DNA of 64,000 bases. Origin: Pseudomonas fluorescens. GTDB lineage: Bacteria; Pseudomonadota; Gammaproteobacteria; Pseudomonadales; Pseudomonadaceae. Shown one piece after another: positions 8,051 through 15,850 of this stretch (its first letter is position 1; each line of letters begins with the position of its first letter). The DNA lies in the NCBI RefSeq assembly GCF_902498065.1, contig NZ_CABVIR010000005.1, positions 310,001 to 374,000 of the forward strand, read 5' to 3'. The notes beneath the pieces were generated by a model. It did no database searches, was not told the origin of the DNA, and saw only the letters and a list, made by a program, of their open reading frames with translations. The position numbers and the translations under genes are program-made.

Positions 8051-9748
8051 TCACACGGTTTCATCCACTCGCCATTGCGGCGGCGCCACAAAACCTTCGA
8101 CCCAGCCCGGCACTTCAACGGCCGGCATCGGCCGGGCGATGAAATAGCCTTGGGCAACGTCGCAGCCCAACTGCAACAGCAGCTCACCGTGCTCGATACT
8201 TTCCAGCCCTTCGGCGATCACTTGTCGGCCAAACGCGCGAGCCAGGCCAATCACCGCCGAGGTCAGGGCCAAATCGTCGCGGTCATGCAGAATGTCGCGG
8301 ATAAATGACTTGTCGATCTTGATGGTCTGGGTTCGCAATCGCTTGAGGTAATTCAAGGACGAATAACCGGTGCCAAAGTCGCCCAGGGAAAACTGCACGC
8401 CGAGCGCCTGACAGGCTTGCAGACAGGCGCTGACATGCTGGATGTTTTCTATCGCCACCGCCTCGACGATTTCCAGATCCAGCATCTGCGGCGCGACCCG
8501 GGCATGCCGGTCGAGCACCCGCCTGAGCCGGTCGACGAAATCCGCCCGCTGGAAATGCCGGGCGGCGATATTGACGCTGATCGGCCAGCCCTGCCCCGCT
8601 TGCTGCCAACGGTCCAACTGCATCATTACCTGATCCATCACCCATTCACCGATATCGATGATCAGGTCCGTCTCCTCCACCAACGGCAAAAACTCCCGGG
8701 CCGGCACCATGCCATTTTGCGGATGCTCCCAACGCAACAGCGCCTCGAAGCCGACTACAACACCGCGACGCATGTTTACTTTCGGCTGGAAATGCACCCG
8801 TAACTCGCCAGCGGCCAGCGCCTGCCGAACCCGCTCGACGGTCTGGTGAGTGGCCTTGACCTCTCGATCCCGGAGCGCGTCGAATAAATGAAAGCGATTG
8901 CGCCCGCTCTGCTTGGCCACGTACATCGCTTGGTCGGCATGACGCAGCAAGGTTTCGGCATCTTGATTGTCATCCGGATACAGGGTGACGCCGATGCTGG
9001 CAAATACATTCAGGGCCTTTCCCCGCAGCAGGTAAGGCGCCGAAATCGCGCCCAGCACGCGATTCAGCGCCGCGCGCACGTCCGGCACATCACGCACATA
9101 ACGCAACACCAGCACAAACTCGTCACCGGCCAGCCGCGCCACCACATCCTCGCCGCGAACAATGTCGCGCAAACGCTTGGCCACCTCCACCAGCAGCAGA
9201 TCGCCACTGGCATGCCCGTAGCCATCGTTGACCGCTTTGAAGCCGTCGAGGTCGAGCATGCACACCGCCAGCGGGATATTTTCCTCCCGCGAGAACGCCA
9301 GTGCCTGATCCAGCAAGTCGGAGAGAAACGCGCGATTGGGCAGCCCGGTCAGCACGTCATGACCGACCCGCCATTGCAGGGAATGCAGCAGTTGGCGTTT
9401 TTCACTGATATCGAAACGAATCGCCAGGTAACGGTGAATCCGCCCGGTGGCGTCATCCAGCAGCGGCACCAGCGTGCTTTCAACCCAATACAGACTGCCA
9501 TTTTTGGCGCGATTACAGATCTCGCCCTTCCAGACATTGCCCAGCGCGATGGTGCGCCACATGCCGGCGAAGAAGTCAGCGGAGTGCAGGCCGGAGTTGA
9601 GCAGGCGATGGTTTTGCCCAAGCAGTTCGTCACGGCTGTAACCGGACACGGCGCAGAACTGATCGTTGACGTAGGTAATCCGGCCGGTCAGATCGGTCTC
9701 GGAAAAAATCGCGGCGGCGTCCACGGCCCGGCGGTATTTCTCATCCAT
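8051..9748 (-). CDS. PAS-GGDEF-EAL cyclic-di-GMP protein
   Basis: The 565-residue soluble protein has a PAS domain (about 1-115; TYVNDQFCAVSGYSRDELLG), a GGDEF domain (about 125-290; HDVLTGLPNR, signature ARLAGDEF at 204-211) and an EAL domain (about 305-550; EALL at 335-338). The GGDEF signature is AGDEF, a variant known to be active in some cyclases. In the EAL domain N393, E426, K480 and E513 are present, but the usual DDFGTG reads GDFGTG (G456), removing one metal-binding aspartate. It could be a weak phosphodiesterase, a c-di-GMP sensor or a cyclase. No membrane segment is seen, so signals would be intracellular through PAS. Confidence 0.92.
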   Translation of the reverse strand: MDEKYRRAVDAAAIFSETDLTGRITYVNDQFCAVSGYSRDELLGQNHRLLNSGLHSADFFAGMWRTIALGNVWKGEICNRAKNGSLYWVESTLVPLLDDATGRIHRYLAIRFDISEKRQLLHSLQWRVGHDVLTGLPNRAFLSDLLDQALAFSREENIPLAVCMLDLDGFKAVNDGYGHASGDLLLVEVAKRLRDIVRGEDVVARLAGDEFVLVLRYVRDVPDVRAALNRVLGAISAPYLLRGKALNVFASIGVTLYPDDNQDAETLLRHADQAMYVAKQSGRNRFHLFDALRDREVKATHQTVERVRQALAAGELRVHFQPKVNMRRGVVVGFEALLRWEHPQNGMVPAREFLPLVEETDLIIDIGEWVMDQVMMQLDRWQQAGQGWPISVNIAARHFQRADFVDRLRRVLDRHARVAPQMLDLEIVEAVAIENIQHVSACLQACQALGVQFSLGDFGTGYSSLNYLKRLRTQTIKIDKSFIRDILHDRDDLALTSAVIGLARAFGRQVIAEGLESIEHGELLLQLGCDVAQGYFIARPMPAVEVPGWVEGFVAPPQWRVDETV

Positions 9749-9993
9749 GAGTCAGGCTCGCTGTCGCTAGCGGTGGTACCGCTCGACCAGCGCACAATGC
9801 CCGGAAGAGGTGTTTTGAATCGTCCTGCGCAGAGCCACGTGATCACTCCATGAACAGCGATTGATGGCCCTTTGGCCGCCGAAGATCAACTAGTCTCAAA
9901 GGCCCGGACAAAGGGCAGCAACAACCAATTCGAGAGCATTTTGCCAAGCTTCAGGGATGCTTCAGCGCTCCACACACTGCTCAGGGGAGCGCC

Positions 9994-10116
9994 ATGCTGG
10001 CTCTTTCGCATCAGCCAAACGTGCGCAAACAGGTCACCAAATACCCTTTGGAGCGGCAATTCTACGAAATGCATCACATTTTGCAAAGCAAGGTGATGGA
10101 TCATGCAGTTGCCTAA
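9994..10116 (+). CDS. Small hypothetical protein, 40 residues
   Basis: A short open frame begins ATGCTGGCTCTTTCGCATC and ends TAA at 10114-10116. It encodes a basic, His-rich peptide starting MLALSHQPNVRKQV and ending SKVMDHAVA. A strong Shine-Dalgarno (AGGGGAG) lies five bases before the ATG, the main argument that it is real. It ends 47 bases before the XRE regulator on the same strand and may be co-transcribed with it. No membrane segment, signal or known motif is visible. It could also be chance coding in an otherwise gene-free interval. Confidence 0.45.
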   Translation: MLALSHQPNVRKQVTKYPLERQFYEMHHILQSKVMDHAVA

Positions 10117-10163
10117 TGCAAAGATCTATCGTTAAGTTCTTGATTCTAAATGGGAATTGAGCG

Positions 10164-10478
10164 ATGCAAATTTCAAGTTTGGGTTCAGCCATTCGGCGTT
10201 ACCGCAAGGTCGCGGGGCTTACTCAGGCTGAACTCGGCGAAAAAACCGGTTTTGACCCGAAAACCATCAGCCGTTTTGAAACCGGCACCTACACCCCCAG
10301 CGTGGAAGCCCTGTTCCTGCTTGCCGGCGTGCTGGGGGTAAAACTGAAAGTCTTCTTCGCAGATTTGGCCGATGAAGACGAACAGCGGGCGTACCTGTTT
10401 GGTGTCATCCACAAGGCCACCCCGAAGGATCTGGGAAAGCTGATTGCAGCGGTTGACCAGGCCATGTCCAAGCCTTAG
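10164..10478 (+). CDS. XRE family helix-turn-helix regulator
   Basis: The protein has 104 residues with a Cro/CI-type helix-turn-helix at about 7-61 (IRRYRKVAGLTQAELGEKTG, KTISRFETGTYTPSVEALFLLAGVLGV). A short C-terminal helical region (residues 70-104) may mediate dimerisation. The size and layout fit a phage-type repressor or antitoxin-like regulator. A possible 40-residue gene precedes it by 47 bases and a strong terminator follows at 10490. The target is unknown. Confidence 0.88.
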   Translation: MQISSLGSAIRRYRKVAGLTQAELGEKTGFDPKTISRFETGTYTPSVEALFLLAGVLGVKLKVFFADLADEDEQRAYLFGVIHKATPKDLGKLIAAVDQAMSKP

Positions 10479-10489
10479 TGGCAGAAATG

Positions 10490-10538
10490 AAAAAAGGAGG
10501 CCGACTTGTCGTGGTTCGACAGATCGGCCTCCTTTTTT
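10490..10538 (+). terminator. Rho-independent terminator after the XRE gene
   Basis: A perfect inverted repeat AAAAAAGGAGGCCGA / TCGGCCTCCTTTTTT encloses a 19-base loop and starts 12 bases after the XRE stop codon. The A- and T-runs make it usable from either side. Confidence 0.9.
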
Positions 10539-10623
10539 ATCGGCGGAATTCAGCATCGCAGACGACAAAAATCCGCCGCTGGACAGGGTCCATGGCAGAG
10601 TAACAAGTCGGTATTTTCAATGG

Positions 10624-10654
10624 ATAACGCGAGAGAAGGCTCGCGGTGCGTTAT
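10624..10654. other. Hairpin just downstream of ffs
   Basis: Nested inverted repeats CGCGAG / CTCGCG (six-base loop) and ATAAC / GTTAT end three bases beyond the inferred 3' end of 4.5S RNA on the minus strand. No clear T-run follows, so it may be a processing or weak termination structure rather than a classical terminator. Confidence 0.4.
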
Positions 10655-10657
10655 GGA

Positions 10658-10767
10658 GGCAACCCCACCAGCCACACCCCGGCACACAATGTTCCCGCTG
10701 TGGCTGCTTCCTTCCGGATCTGACCAGGTTCACGGGTAATCGTTGCGGGGGGACCGATGGGGTCACC
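10658..10767 (-). ncRNA. ffs: 4.5S signal recognition particle RNA
   Basis: On the minus strand the universally conserved SRP RNA core is present (GGTCAG, then ATCCGGAAGGAAGCAGCC), with the flanking loop strand GTGCCGGGGTGTGGC. The ends pair over 12 bases: GGTGACCCCATC at the 5' end pairs with GGTGGGGTTGCC at the 3' end. This gives the expected single long hairpin of about 110 nucleotides. The RNA binds Ffh for co-translational membrane targeting. Exact mature ends are inferred from the pairing. Confidence 0.95.
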
Positions 10768-10896
10768 ATAACGACGCTTGCCTGACGGCGAGCCGCGCCA
10801 TTGTACCTGTCTGAGACGAAGTTACAACCGTTCGGTCGGATTAAAAAATATGAGCGGCTTCAAGGACATGCGCAGGCCTGAAAAGTGCGCAGGCTC

Positions 10897-12063
10897 CTAC
10901 AGGTCCTGCAACACCTCATCCGCCCTGCCGCCCTCCTGCTGAATCACCAGATGAATGAAGTGCAACTTGGCGATCACCGCCGGCGGCAACACGAACGGGT
11001 AAAAATCTGGCTGGCCCATGCTGCGCGACAGCTCATTGAGCATGCCGGCGAGTTCGATCCACGCATTGACGAATGACAGGAACGCCGCACCGCCGGGATG
11101 CTGCGGATCATAAAGGGTGCTGGACGGGAATGGCTGGTAGTCAAAATCCATTTCCCGTGCACTCATGCCGAAGCCGAGGGCGGTGTCTACCGCGTCCATC
11201 ATGTGCAGGTAGTGCGCCCAGGTTTCGGCCCAGTCTTCCCATGGATGCATGGTGGCGTAGGCGCTGACGAAATGTTGCTGCCAGTCGAGTGGCGCGCCTT
11301 GTTGATAATGCCGATCTAGCGCCTCAGCGTAACTCGCACGCTCGTCGCCGAACACGCCGCGAAACGGTTCCAGCCACTGGCCGTTGGCGATCAGCCGATC
11401 CCAATAATAATGCCCGACCTCGTGACGAAAGTGCCCGAGCAATGTGCGATACGGTTCGTGCATCTGCACCCGCACCTGCTCGCGGTGGGCGTCGTCGGCT
11501 TCTTTGATATCGAGGGTGATCAGGCCGTTGGCATGGCCGGTGGTCGGCGGTTTGCCTTCGAGGTCGACGCCGATGAAATCGAAGGCCAGGCCGGTTTCTT
11601 CGTCCACGGTTTTGGGGATGACCTGCAAACCCAGGCTGACCAACTGCGCGACCAGCCGACGCTTGGCGGTTTCGACCTTGCCCCAGCGTTCGTGATTCTC
11701 GGGGATCGACAAATCAGGAATGGTGCGATTCAAGCTACAGGCGATACACAACGCATCATGGTCGTTGGCGGGCAACAGCCAGTTGCACGCGGCAGGGGAA
11801 TCGAGATTGGCGCACCGGCGCAACTCACCGGCACCTGGATCAGCATCGAGAATCCAGGTGTCCGCGCGCAAGCCGGGTTGCAGCGACGACAAGCGACTGC
11901 GCTCAGGCTGATAGCCCAACGCCGCTGAACAGGCCAGGCACTGGCTGTTGCGAAAGAACAGCGACTGCCCGCAGCGACAATGCCAGACCTTGCTGTTGCG
12001 CGAGCTTTCGCCAATGAACGGCGCGGCGATGCGTGAACTGAGCTGTTCGAAGAAGCGGTGCAT
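10897..12063 (-). CDS. Putative zinc-binding metallopeptidase with N-terminal zinc ribbon
   Basis: This 388-residue protein starts with a zinc-ribbon-like segment (C29, C31, C42, C45) and carries a gluzincin-type motif HEVGHYYWD at 214-222. Further conserved acidic and aromatic residues follow (ERASYAEAL, HPWEDWAETWAHYLHMMD). The layout matches a family known to me only as putative zinc-binding metallopeptidases (DUF2248 type), whose substrates are unknown. AGGGAGAG precedes the ATG by five bases. It stands alone between ffs and a REPIN. No signal peptide is seen, so it is probably cytoplasmic. Confidence 0.82.
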   Translation of the reverse strand: MHRFFEQLSSRIAAPFIGESSRNSKVWHCRCGQSLFFRNSQCLACSAALGYQPERSRLSSLQPGLRADTWILDADPGAGELRRCANLDSPAACNWLLPANDHDALCIACSLNRTIPDLSIPENHERWGKVETAKRRLVAQLVSLGLQVIPKTVDEETGLAFDFIGVDLEGKPPTTGHANGLITLDIKEADDAHREQVRVQMHEPYRTLLGHFRHEVGHYYWDRLIANGQWLEPFRGVFGDERASYAEALDRHYQQGAPLDWQQHFVSAYATMHPWEDWAETWAHYLHMMDAVDTALGFGMSAREMDFDYQPFPSSTLYDPQHPGGAAFLSFVNAWIELAGMLNELSRSMGQPDFYPFVLPPAVIAKLHFIHLVIQQEGGRADEVLQDL

Positions 12064-12153
12064 GGCGATCTCTCCCTGGGGCTTGCCAAGACTAGATCAT
12101 CCTTGCGTGCAGATCGTTCCCGCGCCGCGATGAAGCAAGCCTGGTGCGGTCAA

Positions 12154-12248
12154 TGTGGGAGCGAGACCGGTTTGCCGGCGATAGCGCTGGACCGGTCACC
12201 ATGAATGCCGACTGTAACGGCCTCATCGCGAGCAGGCTCGCTCCCACA
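12154..12248. repeat. REPIN with a diverged left unit
   Basis: The left unit reads TGTGGGAGCGAGACCGGTTTG and is imperfect; the right unit is a full ATCGCGAGCAGGCTCGCTCCCA. They are separated by about 35 bases. It lies upstream of the metallopeptidase and just after the ligA stop. Confidence 0.7.
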
Positions 12249-12267
12249 AGTTTTGAATTGCCAAGTC

Positions 12268-14625
12268 TTAATCCAGCTTGCCGTGCTCACGCAATGTTTT
12301 GATAAGCCCCTCTTCATCGAGAACTTTCAATCCCAGTTCATTGGCTTTGGCCAACTTCGAACCGGCACCCGGCCCGGCCACTACGCAATGGGTCTTGGCC
12401 GACACCGAACCGGCCACTTTGGCGCCGAGGCTTTCCAGTTTGTCCTTGGCGATATCGCGGCTCATCAATTCCAGCGAACCGGTCAATACCCAGGTCTGCC
12501 CGGCCAGCGGCAAGCCCTCGACGACTTTTTTCTCGCTCTGCCAGTGCATGCCGAAATCACGCAGCTGCTTTTCAGCGGCTTCAGCAACCCGGCGATGTTC
12601 GGCGACCGCAAAGAACTCACGAACCGAATTTGCCTGTTTCTCTGGCAGCGCCTGACGCATGTCCAGCCAGTCCGCAGCGAACACCCCTTCCAGCGAACCG
12701 AACTTGTCCGCCAGTTTCTGTGCCCCGCCCGGCCCGACCGAAGGAATGTGCAGCTTGTCGAGGAAACCGCCCAGCGTGGTACTCGCCGCGAACTCTGCAC
12801 CCAACTCGCCCTGATCCTGAATCTGCAGCCCATGCTTGAGAAGATCTGCGATCACCTGCCGGTTATGCGCATCCTCGAAGAAGCTGTGAATCTCGTGCGC
12901 CACTTCCAGGCCGACATCCGGCAAATACGTGAGCACTTGCGGCAACGCCTGCTGAACCCGTTCCAGCGAGCCGAGAGAACGCGCCAGCACCTTGGCCGTC
13001 TCCTCGCCGACATCGGGAATGCCGAGGGCATAGATGAAACGCGCCAGGCCTGGCTTTTTGCTGTCCTCGATGGCGCTGAGCAGGTTCTTGCTCGACAGCT
13101 CGGCAAAGCCTTCGAGATCGACGATTTGCTCGAACGTCAGGGCGTACAGATCGGCCGGTGAATTGACCAGACCTTCATCCACCAACTGCTCGACGCTCTT
13201 CTCTCCCAAGCCTTCGATATCCATCGCGCGACGGGAAACGAAGTGAATGATCGCCTGTTTGAGTTGCGCACCGCAGGCCAGTCGCCCAACGCAGCGATAC
13301 ACCGCGCCCTCGCTGACGGTCTCGCGCCCCTTGCTGCGCTTGATCAGTTGCGTGCGTTCGACATGCGAGCCACAGACCGGGCACTGCTCAGGAATCTGCA
13401 CTGGCCGCGCATTCTCCGGACGGCGCTCCATGACCACCTGCACCACTTGCGGAATCACGTCGCCCGCACGGCGGATGACAACGGTGTCGCCGATCATCAG
13501 GCCCAGACGCGCCACTTCGTCCATGTTGTGCAGCGTCGCGTTGGCCACAGTGACGCCCGCCACCTTGACCGGTTTCAAGCGCGCCACCGGCGTCACGGCA
13601 CCGGTCCGGCCGACCTGGAATTCCACGTCGAGCAACTCGGTGAGTTCTTCCATCGCCGGGAATTTGTGGGCAATCGCCCAGCGCGGTTCGCGAGCGCGGA
13701 AACCCAGCTCACGCTGGGAGGCGATGCTGTTGACCTTGAACACCACGCCATCGATTTCATAGGCCAGCCCGTTGCGGCGCTCACCGATGTCGCGGTAGTA
13801 ATCCAGGCACTCATCAATACCGTGCGCCAGTTTCAACTCGCGACTGATGGGCATGCCCCATGCCTGCAGCTGTTTGAGATTGCCGATGTGCGTGTCGGCA
13901 ATGTCCGCCGAGACCTGGCCGATGCCGTAGCAGCAGAACTCCAGGGGACGGTTGGCAGTGATCTTCGAATCCAGCTGCCGCAAACTGCCCGCCGCCGCGT
14001 TGCGTGGGTTGGCGAAGGTCTTGCCACCGACTTCCAGTTGCGTAGCGTTGAGCCGTTCGAAACCGGCCTTGGACATGAACACTTCACCGCGCACTTCAAG
14101 GGTCGCCGGCCAGCCGCTGCCTTGCAGTTTGAGCGGGATGTTGCGCACGGTGCGCACGTTGACACTGATGTCTTCGCCGGTGGTGCCATCGCCGCGCGTC
14201 GCGCCGCGCACCAACACACCGTCCTGATACAGCAGGCTGACCGCCAGGCCATCAAGCTTCGGTTCGCAGCTGTATTCAACCGCTGCGCCGCCGCCAAACA
14301 GGTCGCCGGCCGGCAGATCGAGGCCTTCGGTCACCCGACGATCGAACTCGCGCATGTCGGCTTCTTCGAAGGCGTTGCCGAGGCTGAGCATCGGCACTTC
14401 ATGACGCACCTGCGTGAACGCCGACAGCGCCGCACTGCCGACGCGCTGGGTCGGCGAGTCACTGGTGATCAGTTCGGGATTGGCCGCTTCGAGGGCCTTG
14501 AGCTCGTGGAACAACCGGTCGTATTCGGCGTCCGGAATGCTCGGCTCGTCCATCACATGGTAGCGATAGTTGTGCTGATCAAGCTCAGCGCGCAGCTCTA
14601 GAATGCGGGTTTTGGCGGCGGTCAT
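12268..14625 (-). CDS. ligA: NAD+-dependent DNA ligase LigA
   Basis: LigA seals nicks in replication and repair using NAD+. At 785 residues it is somewhat longer than E. coli LigA. The adenylation domain holds the Ia region (RYHVMDEPSIPDAEYDRL) and the nucleophile Lys123 in EPKLDGLA. OB-fold, four-cysteine zinc finger (CPVCGSH ... RLACG), helix-hairpin-helix repeats and a C-terminal BRCT domain (LAGQTWVLTGSLE) follow. I chose the ATG at 14625, preceded by GAGAGA; a TTG seven codons upstream is unlikely. It lies downstream of zipA on the same strand with a hairpin and REP-like palindrome between. Confidence 0.96.
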   Translation of the reverse strand: MTAAKTRILELRAELDQHNYRYHVMDEPSIPDAEYDRLFHELKALEAANPELITSDSPTQRVGSAALSAFTQVRHEVPMLSLGNAFEEADMREFDRRVTEGLDLPAGDLFGGGAAVEYSCEPKLDGLAVSLLYQDGVLVRGATRGDGTTGEDISVNVRTVRNIPLKLQGSGWPATLEVRGEVFMSKAGFERLNATQLEVGGKTFANPRNAAAGSLRQLDSKITANRPLEFCCYGIGQVSADIADTHIGNLKQLQAWGMPISRELKLAHGIDECLDYYRDIGERRNGLAYEIDGVVFKVNSIASQRELGFRAREPRWAIAHKFPAMEELTELLDVEFQVGRTGAVTPVARLKPVKVAGVTVANATLHNMDEVARLGLMIGDTVVIRRAGDVIPQVVQVVMERRPENARPVQIPEQCPVCGSHVERTQLIKRSKGRETVSEGAVYRCVGRLACGAQLKQAIIHFVSRRAMDIEGLGEKSVEQLVDEGLVNSPADLYALTFEQIVDLEGFAELSSKNLLSAIEDSKKPGLARFIYALGIPDVGEETAKVLARSLGSLERVQQALPQVLTYLPDVGLEVAHEIHSFFEDAHNRQVIADLLKHGLQIQDQGELGAEFAASTTLGGFLDKLHIPSVGPGGAQKLADKFGSLEGVFAADWLDMRQALPEKQANSVREFFAVAEHRRVAEAAEKQLRDFGMHWQSEKKVVEGLPLAGQTWVLTGSLELMSRDIAKDKLESLGAKVAGSVSAKTHCVVAGPGAGSKLAKANELGLKVLDEEGLIKTLREHGKLD

Positions 14626-14648
14626 GGGTGTTCTCTCATAAAGCAAAA

Positions 14649-14666
14649 GAGCAGCCTAGGCTGCTC
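14649..14666 (-). terminator. Hairpin with T-run in front of ligA (terminator or attenuator)
   Basis: A perfect 18-base palindrome GAGCAGCCTAGGCTGCTC is followed on the minus strand by TTTTGCTTT. It sits between zipA and the ligA ribosome-binding site, 23 bases before the ligA ATG. Such a structure would stop or reduce read-through from zipA, so ligA transcripts that pass it must read through or begin right there. Confidence 0.5.
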
Positions 14667-14691
14667 AATCTGTAAGTACGGCGCAGATTCA

Positions 14692-14723
14692 TTGTAGGAG
14701 CCAGCGCTTGCTGGCTCCTACAA
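14692..14723. repeat. Short perfect inverted repeat, REP-like
   Basis: TTGTAGGAGCCAGC and its exact complement GCTGGCTCCTACAA are separated by only four bases. The sequence resembles the outer part of Pseudomonas REP units (GTAGGAGCC...), collapsed into one tight hairpin, in the zipA-ligA gap. It could also act as a terminator stem. Confidence 0.6.
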
Positions 14724-14737
14724 GGGCGCGATCAATA

Positions 14738-15592
14738 TCAGCGCTTCTGGGTCAGGGCGCGACGTTCGAACTCAACGATGCGCTGACGGTAATGCTCGAT
14801 CGTCTGGGCGGTCAGTACGCTGCGCTGATCGTCTTTCAGTTCGCCGTTCAGCTCCTGGGACAATTTGCGCGCCGCAGCCACCATTACATCGAAGGCCTGC
14901 TTCGGATGACGCGGACCTGGCAGGCCAAGGAAGAAGCTCACTGCCGGGGTGCTGAAATGGTCGATGTCATCCAGATCAAAGATGCCAGGCTTGACCGCAT
15001 TGGCCATCGAGAACAGAACTTCGCCATTGCCAGCCATGCTTTCGTGACGATGGAAGATGTCCATCTCGCCGAAGCGCAGGCCGCTTTCCAGAATATTCTG
15101 CAACAGCGCCGGGCCTTTGAAGCCAGCGGCGTCGCGGCAGATCACGCTGATCACCAGCACTTCTTCGGCTTGCGGTTGTTCCTTGTCGCTCACCGACGGC
15201 GAAGCCTTGGTGTCATCCGGGAAATCGTCGTCACGACTGCTGAAGCTCGGGCCGCCGTCCAGATCCAGGCTGAGGTTCATGTCGCCTTGCGACGGTTCGC
15301 CATGGCCACGCTTGCCGCGTTTGGAACCCGACTCACGTGGCTCCCGGGCCGGCATGCTCACCGACGGCAGGTCGTGCTCGTCCAGTTGCGGTTCTTTATG
15401 GGTATCCAGGACGCGGGGCGGGCCCAACAGCTCGGCGCTGGTGTCCTCGTCCGGCAAATTGGACAGACTTCGATCAAGACGGAACTTCAGTTTTCCCTTG
15501 CCGCCGCGCATACGGCGCCAGCCATCGAAAAGAATACCGGCAATGACAATAATGCCGATGACGATCAGCCACTCGCGCAGACCGATTTCCAT
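14738..15592 (-). CDS. zipA: Cell division protein ZipA
   Basis: ZipA anchors FtsZ to the inner membrane. The 284-residue protein has the typical N-terminal membrane anchor (residues about 5-24, REWLIVIGIIVIAGILF), a basic stretch (GWRRMRGGKGKLKFRLDR), and a charged flexible linker (about 40-140). The C-terminal FtsZ-binding domain follows (EVLVISVICRDAAGFKG, GEMDIFHRH, MANAVKPGIFDLDD). It is placed between smc and ligA on the same strand, an order known from Pseudomonas. Confidence 0.95.
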   Translation of the reverse strand: MEIGLREWLIVIGIIVIAGILFDGWRRMRGGKGKLKFRLDRSLSNLPDEDTSAELLGPPRVLDTHKEPQLDEHDLPSVSMPAREPRESGSKRGKRGHGEPSQGDMNLSLDLDGGPSFSSRDDDFPDDTKASPSVSDKEQPQAEEVLVISVICRDAAGFKGPALLQNILESGLRFGEMDIFHRHESMAGNGEVLFSMANAVKPGIFDLDDIDHFSTPAVSFFLGLPGPRHPKQAFDVMVAAARKLSQELNGELKDDQRSVLTAQTIEHYRQRIVEFERRALTQKR

Positions 15593-15850
15593 GTAATCCC
15601 GTGCCTCTATAAAAAATGCTGAAAAATAAGGGGTTTACAACTCGCAAACCGCTTTAAAACGTGGCGCCAACTCTATGTTCTGACAGGCGTTTTGCCCACG
15701 TATACGAAAAATTGACATTAAACTAGCACGACCAAAGGCAACTTTACACCGTCTGTCACAATGGCTTGCGCGAATATGTCGATTGGCCAGCAAGTCGAGC
15801 CAGGTAAATAAGTCCGACGGACAAAAAAAACCCGCCCTACAGACGCCGAC

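Noticed and set aside
15593..15850. T8 run between smc and zipA as a terminator
   Set aside because: No convincing GC stem precedes the T-run on the smc strand.
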